Shown here one piece after another: positions 42,706 through 52,287 of a stretch of 64,000 bases of DNA (position 1 is the first letter of the stretch; every line of letters starts with the position of its first letter). The DNA is from CAYJKB01 sp964370625 (lineage in GTDB: Bacteria; Bacillota; Clostridia; Oscillospirales; Butyricicoccaceae): assembly GCA_964370625.1 (NCBI GenBank), contig CAYJKB010000004.1:1-64000 (forward strand). Direction: 5' to 3'. The translations under genes and the position numbers were made by a program. Below the pieces are notes generated by a model that ran no database searches, was not told where the DNA came from, and worked only from the letters and a program-made list of their open reading frames with translations.

Positions 42706-44003
42706 ATGGACGCTATAAAGTTAAGTTCTATGGAAGCCGACACTATAGGAGAGGTCCTCAATATTAGTTTAGGATCAGCAGCAACAGCAATATCAACAAT
42801 GCTTGATACTCGTGTTGACATCACAACTCCTAAAGTTGTTATGAAACATAAAGATGACTTTGAATTTAAAGAATTAGAGCCTGCAATTGGTGTAGAAATT
42901 GCCAATGAAGTAGGCCTTACAGGAAGTAATATCCTATTATTAAAAAAAGAAGATGTTCGTATTATCGTTGGAATGCTTATGGGATATGAAACACCTTCAG
43001 AAGAATTTGAACTTGATGAAATCAGTTCAAGTGCAATTGGCGAAGTAATGAATCAGATGATGGGGTCATCAGCTACAGCATTATCCGAACTTCTTGAAAG
43101 AACTGTAGATATTTCAACACCAGTGGTTTTTCCTGTTGAGTCAAGACAAATATTTGTAGATAAATATTTTGGCGAATACACAGAAATGGTTGAAGCTGCA
43201 TTTACTTTAAGTATCGGAGATAAGGTTCAAAGTGAATTTAAATACTTGCTACCTTATGGTTTAGCTACTGAACTTGTTGAAGGATTCTTTAAAAGTATGC
43301 CTGATATGGAAAATGTGATGAATCCATCTCAAACTCCAGTTGCAGAGCCTGCTCCTCAGCCAGTACCTACACCAGCACCTCAACCACAAGTAGAAGTGCC
43401 TGTAGCACAACCTGTTCCTGTTCCAACACCACAAGTTGCAGAGCAACCAGTAATGCAGCAGCCAGTAATGCANNNNNNNNNNNNNNNNNNNNNNNNNNNN
43501 NNNNNNNNNNNNNNNNNNNNNNNNNNNNNNNNNNNNNNNNNNNNNNNNNNNNNNNNNNNNNNNNNNNNNNNNAACTAAGCAATACATTAGCTCAAATGAT
43601 GGAGCTTATGCAAAAGCAAATGGAAATGACACAGCAACAAATGCAAGCTTTACAAGCAAAGCCTGCGGACCCTAAAAAAATACGTGCTGATGCACCTCCT
43701 AGACCTAATTTCTCTCAAGATGGTGCAATTGTATCGGGTGATTCAAACTTTGACTTAGTATTAGGTGTACCAGTTGAAGTTGCAGTAGAAATCGGGCGTA
43801 CTAAAAAACTTGTACGTGATGTATTAGATTTAACAAAAGGTTCACTTGTTGTGCTTGATAAACTAGCTGGTGAGCAAGTAGATTTACTTGTTAATGGTCG
43901 CTGTGTTGCACATGGAGATGTTGTAGTTGTTGATGATAGTTTTGGTATTAGAATTAACGAAATTTTAACTACAGAGTTCTCTCCAGAAGATTTTAAGGAG
44001 TAA
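42706..44003 (+). CDS. fliY: Flagellar motor switch phosphatase FliY (FliN-type), interrupted by assembly gap
   Basis: FliY is the C-ring component with CheY-P phosphatase activity in Firmicutes. The N-terminal part (255 aa before the gap) has two CheC-like active-site helices (IGEVLNISLGSAATAIS; IGEVMNQMMGSSATALSE). Then come a Pro/Gln/Val-rich linker with QPVM repeats, the gap, and the C-terminal FliN/SpoA domain (VEIGRTKKLVRDVLDLTKGSLVVLD). Downstream coding is in frame from 43575. The visible parts require a true gap length of 2 modulo 3, so the 100-N length is only nominal and this is not evidence of a frameshift. Confidence 0.92.
43473..43572. other. Assembly gap inside fliY linker
   Basis: Exactly 100 N at a short repeat (two CAGTAATGCA units just before it). 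No sequence overlap between the flanks is visible, so repeat-induced assembly failure is likely. Confidence 0.97.
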
Positions 44004-44006
44004 TTT

Positions 44007-44351
44007 ATGCTTGAGGCTTTTCTAACCGCTGTAGGCACATTTATAATTGTTGTATTAGTCTTGTTAATGACGTTTTTTATAACTCGTCAAGTAGCTGGAA
44101 TAAGCAAAATTTCATCTGGTACAAGATACATAAAAATAATTGATAAAGTACCTGTAGCACAAGATAAGTTTATTGCAATAGCTCGTGTATGCGATAAGTA
44201 CTTTCTTGTTGGAATTTCAGCAAATTCTGTATCATTAATCAAGGAACTTGAAAATGCTGATATTGAAAATTTTGAATTGCCACAAGAAAAAGACATTAAA
44301 GCAAATTTCTTAGATATATTTAACAATATAAAAAATAAGAACGATAAATAG
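44007..44351 (+). CDS. fliO: Flagellar biosynthesis protein FliO
   Basis: FliO assists assembly of the FliP ring of the export gate. The 114-aa protein has one N-terminal membrane segment (residues ~9-31, VGTFIIVVLVLLMTFFI) and a short cytoplasmic domain with YIKIIDKVPVAQDKFIAIARV. It begins 3 bp after fliY. Primary sequence is poorly conserved in this family, so the call rests on topology and position before fliP. Confidence 0.88.
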   Translation: MLEAFLTAVGTFIIVVLVLLMTFFITRQVAGISKISSGTRYIKIIDKVPVAQDKFIAIARVCDKYFLVGISANSVSLIKELENADIENFELPQEKDIKANFLDIFNNIKNKNDK

Positions 44352-44383
44352 ATAAAGTTTATTTAAGTTTTGATAAAAAGGAT

Positions 44384-45061
44384 GTGGGGCACAGGTTGAA
44401 TACAGATGCATTAATTAACATAAACGCAGGGCAAGTGCCTACGGTTGAAATTATATTCTTAATGACGATACTTATGCTATTGCCATCAGCAATAGTGATG
44501 ATGACATCATTTGTAAGAATTATAATTGTGCTTTCTTTTACAAGAAATGCACTTGCATCGCCTCAAGTGCCACCGAATATTGTATTAGTCGGTTTAGCAT
44601 TGTTTTTAACATTATTTATAATGAGTCCTGTTATAGAAGATATAGAACAGAAGGCTTATATCCCATACACAGAAGGTACACTCACGACGGAGCAGATGAT
44701 TGACGCTGCGATTGTTCCTCTTAAAGAGTTTATGCTAAAACACACAGAAATAGACACACTTAATATGTTTATTGATATGTCTGATATGTCAGATGAGCCT
44801 GTTCCAGTAGAAGAGCTTCCTTTGCATATCGTAGTTCCATCTTTTATGACAAGCGAACTCCAGCGAGCATTTGTAGCAGGGCTTTTAATCTTCATCCCAT
44901 TTTTATTAATTGATATAATTGTATCTAGTACACTTATGTCAATGGGTATGATTATGCTTCCACCTGCAACAATAGCACTTCCGTTTAAATTGCTATTATT
45001 TGTTTCGATAAATGGTTGGGAACTTTTATTCCAAACACTTATTGTAAGCTTTAATACATAG
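44384..45061 (+). CDS. fliP: Flagellar export gate protein FliP
   Basis: FliP forms the core of the type III export gate with FliQ and FliR. The 225-aa protein shows MMTSFVRIIIVLSFTRNALASPQVPPN, then VVPSFMTSELQRAFVAGLLIFIPFLLIDII and the terminal membrane pair. GTG at 44384 is too close to the AAAAGG site; TTG at 44396 with GTGGGG upstream is a good alternative that removes four residues. No cleavable signal peptide is evident. Confidence 0.95.
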   Translation: MGHRLNTDALININAGQVPTVEIIFLMTILMLLPSAIVMMTSFVRIIIVLSFTRNALASPQVPPNIVLVGLALFLTLFIMSPVIEDIEQKAYIPYTEGTLTTEQMIDAAIVPLKEFMLKHTEIDTLNMFIDMSDMSDEPVPVEELPLHIVVPSFMTSELQRAFVAGLLIFIPFLLIDIIVSSTLMSMGMIMLPPATIALPFKLLLFVSINGWELLFQTLIVSFNT

Positions 45062-45079
45062 AAGTGGAGGTTTAATAAT

Positions 45080-45343
45080 ATGACAGTAGGACAAATTACA
45101 GATGTTTTCTATCAAGTATTTGTACTTGCCATGAAATTAGCAGGACCGCTTCTAATTGTTGCGATGCTTGTAGGTGTTGTAATAGCAATATTACAAGCTG
45201 CAACACAAATTCACGAACAGACATTATCATTTGTGCCTAAAATAGTGGTTTTAGGTATAATGCTAGTGCTTACAGGAAATACAATTCTTTCAGGTCTGCA
45301 AGGTTTATTATTAGATGTATTTCGCATGATTGCTGGGGGGTAA
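45080..45343 (+). CDS. fliQ: Flagellar export gate protein FliQ
   Basis: This 87-aa two-helix membrane protein has the FliQ signature LAMKLAGPLLIVAMLVGVVIAILQAATQIHEQTLSFVPKI in parts. GTGGAGG lies before the ATG. It sits between fliP and fliR. Confidence 0.95.
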   Translation: MTVGQITDVFYQVFVLAMKLAGPLLIVAMLVGVVIAILQAATQIHEQTLSFVPKIVVLGIMLVLTGNTILSGLQGLLLDVFRMIAGG

Positions 45344-45349
45344 GGTGTT

Positions 45350-46120
45350 ATGCTTATTGCAGGGACACCGGAATTTCAGCTTTTAACTCTGGTTATTATG
45401 CGTATGACGGGTTGTATTTTGTTTAATCCATTTTTTTCAAGGAGAAATATTCCAGCTATGTTTAAAGCAGGGTTAATTATTGCTTTATCTATAATAGTAA
45501 CTTCGTTTCAAACATATGAAATGGTGGAAATATATTCACCAATAGCCTATGCTGTTTTGCTTATAAAAGAACTTTTTATAGGATACGTGCTAGGGCTTAC
45601 TATGTATATATTTGAAATGGTTCCACTTTACGCAGGGTCGATAGCTGATATGCAAATGGGTATGTCAATGGCTACGGTTTATGATGCGAACAGTGGTGCA
45701 CAAATTGCACTTTCTAGTAATATTTTGCAAATTTATTACACTTTGTTATTCTTCGTAGTAGATGGACACCTTGCATTGTTAAAGATTTTTATGCTTTCGG
45801 GTGATGTCGTCGGCTATGGACAGGTAACGCTTAACCCTGAAGCAATTGATTTGATACTTATTATTTTTATGGAATGTATTGTCCTTGCTGTAAAATTAGT
45901 TCTTCCGATTATTGGATTTGAATTCATCATGGAAGTTAGCATAGGCTTGCTTATGCGAATTATTCCTCAAATCAACTTGTTTGTACTTAGCATCCAGTTA
46001 AGAGTGCTTTCAGGTGTAACAATATTATTATTCTTGATATCTCCAATTGGGGAATATTTACTTGACGTATCGTCACAAATGGTAAAAAATCTTCAGATAA
46101 TGTTGCAATTATTATCGTAA
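45350..46120 (+). CDS. fliR: Flagellar export gate protein FliR
   Basis: FliR completes the export gate. The 256-aa protein has about six hydrophobic segments and the family patterns RMTGCILFNPFFSRRNIPAMFKAG, KELFIGYVLGLTMYI and VLPIIGFEFIMEVSIGLLMRIIPQINLF. It starts 6 bp after fliQ and precedes flhB. GGGGGG lies upstream of the ATG. Confidence 0.95.
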   Translation: MLIAGTPEFQLLTLVIMRMTGCILFNPFFSRRNIPAMFKAGLIIALSIIVTSFQTYEMVEIYSPIAYAVLLIKELFIGYVLGLTMYIFEMVPLYAGSIADMQMGMSMATVYDANSGAQIALSSNILQIYYTLLFFVVDGHLALLKIFMLSGDVVGYGQVTLNPEAIDLILIIFMECIVLAVKLVLPIIGFEFIMEVSIGLLMRIIPQINLFVLSIQLRVLSGVTILLFLISPIGEYLLDVSSQMVKNLQIMLQLLS

Positions 46121-46135
46121 GCTAAAAGGGGGGAT

Positions 46136-47209
46136 ATGGCTTTGGCGGAAGGTGGACAATCAAAAACCGAAAAAGCCACGCCCAAGAAGCGACGTGACGA
46201 AAGAAAAGAAGGTAATGTATTTCAAAGTAGCGATGTTGTAAATGTATTATTTGTTTTTATAGCATTTTACTCTTTACAATTACTTTTTCCTCATATGTAT
46301 GACCAAGTATCAAACTTGTTCTATACATTTATAAATCTTGCAGGAACAACGGACACATTGTCCGAATCGGTTACTGCTGAATATGCTTTACTCTTTGCAA
46401 AAACTGTTGCACTTTCAGTTTTGCCAATTGCTTTGATTTGTATGTCGGTTTCTGTAATTGCACATGCAGTTCAAACAAAGTTTTTATTTGTGGCAAAAAA
46501 TTTTTATTTTAAGTTTAGCAGGCTTAGTCCTCTGCAAGGCATTAAAAAGATATTTTCACTTAAAAATGCTGTAGAATTAATTAAAAATATACTGAAAGTT
46601 ATCATTCTTGCGTTTATTGTGTATTCATTACTAAGTGGATATATCATTGATGTTCAGCGAACTATGAACATGGACATCAGTGTAGCTTTATCATTTATAT
46701 TCAGCATGGTTATGTCACTTATTTTTAGAGTTACATTAATCTTTGCTTTTATTGCTTTTTTTGACTATCTATTTCAACGTTGGGAATATGAACGTAAAAT
46801 TCGAATGTCTAAACAAGAGATAAAAGAAGAATATAAACAAATGGAAGGAAACCCTGAAATAAAAGGGAAAATCCGAGAAATCCAAAGGCAGAGAGCAAGA
46901 AGCCGTATGATGCAAGCTGTTCCTTCTGCTGATGTTATTATAAGAAACCCGACTCACTTTGCAGTGGCACTTAAATATGACACAGAAAAATCAGCAGCAC
47001 CTATAGTTGTGGCAAAAGGTCAAGATGAGCTTGCACTTCGAATAATTGCAGTTGGTGAAGAACATGAAATTGCCATTGTAGAAAATAGAGAACTTGCAAG
47101 GGGGCTGTATGCAAATACAGAGCTTGAAAGAGAAATTCCGCAAGAATATTATGGTGCAGTTGCGGAAATTCTGGTTTATGTATATAAACTAAACAACAAA
47201 ATGAGGTAG
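46136..47209 (+). CDS. flhB: Flagellar export switch protein FlhB
   Basis: FlhB controls the change of export substrate from hook to filament proteins. The 357-aa protein starts with the family pattern SKTEKATPKKRRDERKEGN, has four membrane segments and the cytoplasmic domain with the autocleavage motif RNPTHFAVALKYD (Asn at residue 271). TTG at 46142 is an alternative start, because AAGGGGGG is only 2 bp from the ATG. Its C-terminal domain has a stand-alone relative at 27813-28148. Confidence 0.96.
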   Translation: MALAEGGQSKTEKATPKKRRDERKEGNVFQSSDVVNVLFVFIAFYSLQLLFPHMYDQVSNLFYTFINLAGTTDTLSESVTAEYALLFAKTVALSVLPIALICMSVSVIAHAVQTKFLFVAKNFYFKFSRLSPLQGIKKIFSLKNAVELIKNILKVIILAFIVYSLLSGYIIDVQRTMNMDISVALSFIFSMVMSLIFRVTLIFAFIAFFDYLFQRWEYERKIRMSKQEIKEEYKQMEGNPEIKGKIREIQRQRARSRMMQAVPSADVIIRNPTHFAVALKYDTEKSAAPIVVAKGQDELALRIIAVGEEHEIAIVENRELARGLYANTELEREIPQEYYGAVAEILVYVYKLNNKMR

Positions 47210-47212
47210 AAA

Positions 47213-49273
47213 ATGAGAAGATTACTCGACAATGCTGTTACGTTATTCGTAATAGTTATTATACTACTTTTGATTATTCCGATGAATCCTACATTGTTGG
47301 ATTTCATGATTATTATAAATATTGCAATATCGATGATAATTCTGATTATTAGCATGAATATCAGAGAAGCATTAGAATTCTCTATATTCCCATCGCTATT
47401 ATTAATAACTACGCTATTTAGGCTAGGGATTAACGTATCTTCAACCCGTAACATATTAACAAATCAGGGTGAAGCAGGGATGGTTATTAAATCGTTTGGT
47501 GATTTCGTACTTCAAGGTGATGTAATTGTAGGTATTATTATCTTCCTTATCATCGTACTTGTACAGTTTATTGTAATCACAAAAGGTGCAGAGCGTGTAG
47601 CAGAAGTTGCAGCACGTTTTACATTAGATGCAATGCCAGGTAAACAAATGGCAATCGATGCAGATTTAAGCTCTGGGCTTATTACAGAACAAGATGCACG
47701 TTCAAGACGTAGTAAAATTCAACGTGAAGCTGACTTTTATGGTGCGATGGACGGGGCAACAAAAATCGTTAAAGGTGACGCAATTATGTCGCTTATAATC
47801 ACAGCGATTAACTTAATCGGTGGTTCTGCGATTGGACTTTTAACGTTAGACATGGAATTTACCGAAGTTATGACGATGTATTCCATCGCAACTGTCGGTG
47901 ATGGTTTAGTTTCACAAATTCCTGCACTTTTAATTTCAACTGCAACGGGTATGATAGTAACTCGTGCTGTATCTGAAGGAAGTCTTAACGAAGATGTTAC
48001 AAAGCAATTCTTTGCACAACCTATTGCAATTATAATTACAGGTATTGTGTTAATTATATTAGCATTCATTCCTGGAATGCCAGTCTTCCCTTTGCTTCTA
48101 GCGGCAACAACATTTATCATCTTTGGAAGATACCTTGCTAGAAAGAAAAAGCAAAAAGAAATCGACGAGCTAAAAATGGAAAATGAGGTTCCTGTTCCAG
48201 AAGTTGCAACAGAAGAAGACTTTTACAGAGATATTAACAACGTTTATTCACTTATTGGTGTTGAACCTATTGAGATGGAGTTTGGATATAGCTTAATTCC
48301 TTTAGTAGATGAAGCATCTGGTGGTAAAATGATAAATCGTATTGTTATATTTAGAAGACAATATGCAAGTAGCATGGGATTTGTAATTCCATCTGTTAGA
48401 CTGCGTGACCGTTCTAGCCTTAATACAAACCAGTATATAGTTAAAATTAAAGGTGAAGAAGTTGCTAGTGGCGAAATATTAGTAGATCATTATTTAGCCT
48501 TAGAACCATCAGACCCAGTTGGAACTATAAGTGGTATTGACACTATTGAGCCAGCTTATGGGATACCTAGTAAATGGATAATGCCAGAAGATAGAGAAAT
48601 GGCGGAGATTTATGGATATACAGTTATTGACCCTTTGTCTGTAATGTTAACCCATCTTTCCGAAACTATAAAAATTCATGCTTATGAATTGCTAAGTCGT
48701 CAAGAGGTTGCTTTGCTTGTTGAAAACACACGCAAAACTTCAGAAGATTTAGTGAAAGAAGTTATACCAAACATAATTTCCTATGGTAATTTACAGAAAA
48801 TTTTGGTAAACTTACTTAAAGAGGGTATTCCTATTAAAGATATGGATACAATCCTTGAAACTATTGCAGACAGCAACGGTGCCCATGCTGATATTACACT
48901 GATTACAGAAAATATTCGTACAGCACTAAAACGTACTATTACACGTAAATTCTGTGAAGCTGGTAGAATGAAAGTTGTAACAATTGATGCAGAACTTGAA
49001 AAAATGCTTGTTGCAAGCATGGCTAAAAGTGAATCAGGAGTATATCTTGCGATTAATCCTGATACTATGCAAAATATGCTTATGCAACTTGGTGAATGCA
49101 TCAAAAAATTTAAGGAAATATCAGCAGAAACAGTTGTACTTACAAGTCAAGTAATTCGTCCACATTTATATCGTTTGATTGAACAATTTTATCCAAATGT
49201 TTATGTGCTTGCGTTTAACGAAATATCAAATAATATACAAATTCAAGCAATTGCCAATATAAAACGAGATTAA
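47213..49273 (+). CDS. flhA: Flagellar export protein FlhA
   Basis: FlhA is the nonameric export gate protein that docks chaperone-substrate complexes. The 686-aa product has eight N-terminal membrane segments with FPSLLLITTLFRLGINVSSTR and the conserved loop FTLDAMPGKQMAIDADL...LITEQDARSRR, then a large cytoplasmic domain (about 330 onward) with IEPAYGIPSKWI. It starts 3 bp after flhB. The next gene is the sigma factor, so flhF and flhG, often next, are missing. Confidence 0.97.
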   Translation: MRRLLDNAVTLFVIVIILLLIIPMNPTLLDFMIIINIAISMIILIISMNIREALEFSIFPSLLLITTLFRLGINVSSTRNILTNQGEAGMVIKSFGDFVLQGDVIVGIIIFLIIVLVQFIVITKGAERVAEVAARFTLDAMPGKQMAIDADLSSGLITEQDARSRRSKIQREADFYGAMDGATKIVKGDAIMSLIITAINLIGGSAIGLLTLDMEFTEVMTMYSIATVGDGLVSQIPALLISTATGMIVTRAVSEGSLNEDVTKQFFAQPIAIIITGIVLIILAFIPGMPVFPLLLAATTFIIFGRYLARKKKQKEIDELKMENEVPVPEVATEEDFYRDINNVYSLIGVEPIEMEFGYSLIPLVDEASGGKMINRIVIFRRQYASSMGFVIPSVRLRDRSSLNTNQYIVKIKGEEVASGEILVDHYLALEPSDPVGTISGIDTIEPAYGIPSKWIMPEDREMAEIYGYTVIDPLSVMLTHLSETIKIHAYELLSRQEVALLVENTRKTSEDLVKEVIPNIISYGNLQKILVNLLKEGIPIKDMDTILETIADSNGAHADITLITENIRTALKRTITRKFCEAGRMKVVTIDAELEKMLVASMAKSESGVYLAINPDTMQNMLMQLGECIKKFKEISAETVVLTSQVIRPHLYRLIEQFYPNVYVLAFNEISNNIQIQAIANIKRD

Positions 49274-49285
49274 CGAGGTATTTGC

Positions 49286-50068
49286 ATGATTAATGCTGAA
49301 AAAAAGGCGTATTCGCTTGAAGAATATTCAAGCGAAGAACTCTTTAAACTATATCGTAGTACAGGTAGACTTGATATAAAACAAGAACTTGCAATGAGAT
49401 ATCTTTATATTATCAAAAGTATTGCCCTTCAAATGCGAGGAGTATATCTTAGTTTTGAACAAGTTGATGATATTATAAACGAAGGCGTAATTATGTTAAT
49501 GCGTGCAATTGATAAATATGCTGATGATAAAAATACAAAGTTTGAAACATATTTATCAAAACGTATTCGAGGAATGATTATTGATATTGCTCGAAAACAT
49601 GATTTTGTCCCTAGAAGCATTCGTAAAAGCTACAAAGATATATGCGATGCTAGTGCTAACTATTTTGCACAGCATGGGGAAAATGCAACAGATATCCAAA
49701 TAGCAGAAATGTTAGGTTTAGACTTAGAAAAGTATTATCATATAATGGAAAAATCTAATATGATAGCAATTTTGTCTTTGGATATGGAAATAGAAGAAAG
49801 CGATGAACACAAAAAAGTATTACAAGTAGCATCAAAGGAAACACACGAAAGACCAGAAGATGAATTTTTAAATAAAGAGCTTAAAAGTGTTTTAGCAAGT
49901 GGAATTAAAACACTTACAGAAAAAGAACAAATGATAATTTCTTTATATTATGTTGAAGAAATAAATATGAAAGAAATTGCAAAGGTTTTATCAATAAGCG
50001 AACCACGAGTATCACAATTACATTCAAATGCGATTAGAAAATTAAGGCAATATATTCAAAATAGTTAG
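49286..50068 (+). CDS. fliA: RNA polymerase sigma factor FliA/SigD (sigma-28)
   Basis: This 260-aa sigma factor directs late flagellar and chemotaxis genes. Region 2 is clear (LAMRYLYIIKSIALQMRG; KFETYLSKRIRGMIIDIARKHDFVPRSIRK), as is region 4 with the helix-turn-helix MKEIAKVLSISEPRVSQLHSNAIRKLRQ. Its antagonist FlgM is encoded at 61869. Two promoters that fit its consensus are seen in the window (before fliD and before flgM). GAGGT precedes the ATG. Confidence 0.94.
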   Translation: MINAEKKAYSLEEYSSEELFKLYRSTGRLDIKQELAMRYLYIIKSIALQMRGVYLSFEQVDDIINEGVIMLMRAIDKYADDKNTKFETYLSKRIRGMIIDIARKHDFVPRSIRKSYKDICDASANYFAQHGENATDIQIAEMLGLDLEKYYHIMEKSNMIAILSLDMEIEESDEHKKVLQVASKETHERPEDEFLNKELKSVLASGIKTLTEKEQMIISLYYVEEINMKEIAKVLSISEPRVSQLHSNAIRKLRQYIQNS

Positions 50069-50079
50069 GAGAGAGAAGC

Positions 50080-50835
50080 ATGTTTCAAGGTTTTTATTGT
50101 GCAACATCAGGTGTATTAACACAAACACGTGATTTAAATGTAATCAGTAATAATATGGCGAATATTTCAACTCCAGGATTTAAAAGCGATACTTTTATTT
50201 CGAGAAGCTTTGAAGAAGAGCTAGCATATAGAAGCCAAAATAAAGCTCAAGTAGGGGCTGAAGAAGTTGGCATGTTAGGACGTGGAGTTGGAACAGATAG
50301 AAATTATACAAGCTATATGCAAGGTAGCTTACAACCGACTAATCATCCTTTTGACTTTGCTTTAAATTCAACAGGATTTTTTGAAATTCAAGGTGCAGAA
50401 GGCAATGTTTATACAAGAAATGGCTCATTTTCACTTGACGGTGAAGGATATTTAACTCTGCAAGGAGTTGGTAGAGTGCTTGACTCTAATGGTCAGCCTA
50501 TTTTATTAGGAACTGATAAAATTTCTTCAGATAGTTTAGGAAACATCTTTGATGAGCGTACAGATACATTTGTAGCTAAAATTGGAGTAGTAGACTTTGC
50601 TGATTATGAAAACGACCTTGTTAAAGATGATATAGGTGTTTTTATAGCTTCAGTAGCACCGACTCAAATTGATGGTCAAATTATGCATAAAGCTTATGAA
50701 AAAGCTAATGTTGAAGCTGTTGATGAAATGGCTAATATGATGGCATCACAAAGAGCACTTCAAAGTAGTGCTGAAATTCTAAGACTTTATGATCAAATAA
50801 TGAATAAAGTTACTAATGAATTAAGCCCAGTTTAA
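50080..50835 (+). CDS. Flagellar rod protein, FlgF/FlgG (FlhO-type)
   Basis: The 251-aa protein belongs to the FlgF/FlgG rod family. It has DLNVISNNMANISTPGFKSD at the N-terminus, NSTGFFEIQGAEGNVYTRNGSFSLDGEGYL in the middle and ANVEAVDEMANMMASQRALQSSAEILRLYDQIM at the end. It starts 12 bp after the sigma factor. It pairs with the next gene as in the flhO-flhP pair of Bacillus. Which of the two corresponds to FlgF or FlgG I cannot decide. Confidence 0.9.
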   Translation: MFQGFYCATSGVLTQTRDLNVISNNMANISTPGFKSDTFISRSFEEELAYRSQNKAQVGAEEVGMLGRGVGTDRNYTSYMQGSLQPTNHPFDFALNSTGFFEIQGAEGNVYTRNGSFSLDGEGYLTLQGVGRVLDSNGQPILLGTDKISSDSLGNIFDERTDTFVAKIGVVDFADYENDLVKDDIGVFIASVAPTQIDGQIMHKAYEKANVEAVDEMANMMASQRALQSSAEILRLYDQIMNKVTNELSPV

Positions 50836-50901
50836 TAACGTAATAAACTAGCGAATAGAATTTTGTAAATCGTTTTACTTGAAAAGTGAGAGGAGATTTT
50901 G

Positions 50902-51615
50902 ATGAATACATCTTTTTATACAGCGGCAAGAGCTGCAAGCACACAACAAGAGAGAATGAATATCATTGCAAATAATATTTCTAATGTAAATACTCCTGCA
51001 TATAAATCTAAATCGGCAGTTTTTCAAGATTTAGTTTATTATAATATGAGAGAAGGCGAAGAACCTTCTACAAATTTAACTTCTGGAGTAGGTGTTAAAG
51101 TTAGCCACACTAATACAGATTTTACAGTTGCATCAGCATTATCTACTGATGAAGCACATAAATATGCAATACTTGGTGAAGGCTTTTTCGTTGTACAAAA
51201 TCCGATTAATGGTGGAGTTACATACACAAGAGATGGTAATTTCATTTTATCAAATAGAAATGATGGATATTATCTATCTACAGATACAGGTAAACCTATT
51301 CTTGATGAAAATGGTGCTTTAATTCTACTTTTAGAAGATGGAACATTATCTGCAAAGCCAGCTGTATATACTTTTGATAATACAGATGGCATGTTATCTG
51401 TTTCAGAAACAGAGTTTGTTCCAATTGAAAAAAATGGGCAACCGCAGCTTGTTCAAGATGCAAAATTACTTGAAAAACATCTTGAAATGTCAAACGTAGA
51501 TTTAGCTACAGAAATGGCTAATACTATTGAAACTTCAAGAGCTTATGGATATGTGCTTAAAATGATGCAAACTGCTGATGAAGTTCAAGAAACCATAAAT
51601 AATCTTAGAAGATAA
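50902..51615 (+). CDS. Flagellar rod/hook-basal body protein, FlgG family (FlhP-type)
   Basis: The 237-aa protein has the rod signature ERMNIIANNISNVNTPAYKSKS, the middle GEGFFVVQNPINGGVTYTRDGNFILS and the end MSNVDLATEMANTIETSRAYGYVLKMMQTADEV. ATG at 50902 follows AGGAG; a TTG at 50899 is in frame but less likely. Together with the previous gene it should build the distal rod in the Gram-positive wall. Confidence 0.9.
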   Translation: MNTSFYTAARAASTQQERMNIIANNISNVNTPAYKSKSAVFQDLVYYNMREGEEPSTNLTSGVGVKVSHTNTDFTVASALSTDEAHKYAILGEGFFVVQNPINGGVTYTRDGNFILSNRNDGYYLSTDTGKPILDENGALILLLEDGTLSAKPAVYTFDNTDGMLSVSETEFVPIEKNGQPQLVQDAKLLEKHLEMSNVDLATEMANTIETSRAYGYVLKMMQTADEVQETINNLRR

Positions 51616-51660
51616 GTATATTAAATAAATTTTTCGGATAGAAGAAAGGAGAACGCTTTT

Positions 51661-52287
51661 ATGCGCTTTTCAAACTTTGACGATGTCACTGAATTTGGAC
51701 AAGATGTATTGCGTGAAATAGGAAGCATAGGAACAGGGAATGCTGCCACAGCGATTTCAAGTATTTTGAATGCAAATGTCGAAATACTATTACCAGGAGT
51801 TAAAATATTAAACTTTAACGATGCTGTTACAGCTTTAGGTGAACCAGAAGAGCCAATTATGGGTGTTATTTCTCATATGACAGGCGAAATTGAAGGGATT
51901 ATGCTGTTTTTAGTACGATTAGGCTTTATTAATGGTATGACTAAATCTATGATTAATCAAGAATATGAAACATATTTTGATTTAGATGAACTTGCACAAT
52001 CAGTTGTAACTGAAGTTGGCAATATCTTGATTTCATCATATATTAATTCATTATCAGGGCTTACTGGAATGGAAGTTAACTTATCAGTACCATCTTCTTC
52101 AATCAACATGTTAGGTGGGATTTTAAATGTACCAATGGCACAGGTTGGATATGAAACAGATAAACTTATGTTAATAGATGGCAAATTTTTGCTAGATAAC
52201 AAAAATCATGAATCTTCGTTACTTCTAATACCTACAATTGAATCTTTAGAAGTATTAATACGAAAGTTGGTGGGTGACTGTGGCTAA
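51661..52287 (+). CDS. cheC: CheY-P phosphatase CheC
   Basis: CheC dephosphorylates CheY-P and binds CheD. The 208-aa protein has both conserved active-site helices: LREIGSIGTGNAATAISSI (about residues 17-35) and SVVTEVGNILISSYINSLSG (about 114-133). GAAAGGAG precedes the ATG. It overlaps cheD by up to 14 bp, matching the functional pairing of the two proteins. Confidence 0.93.
   Translation: MRFSNFDDVTEFGQDVLREIGSIGTGNAATAISSILNANVEILLPGVKILNFNDAVTALGEPEEPIMGVISHMTGEIEGIMLFLVRLGFINGMTKSMINQEYETYFDLDELAQSVVTEVGNILISSYINSLSGLTGMEVNLSVPSSSINMLGGILNVPMAQVGYETDKLMLIDGKFLLDNKNHESSLLLIPTIESLEVLIRKLVGDCG

Noticed and set aside
42706..44003. A frameshift or split in fliY
   Set aside because: The two parts are in different frames only because the 100-N gap has a nominal length; both carry normal domain sequence up to the gap.
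49286..50068. The sigma factor as a sporulation sigma
   Set aside because: The location directly after flhA, the FlgM partner gene and two matching late-gene promoters favour FliA/SigD.
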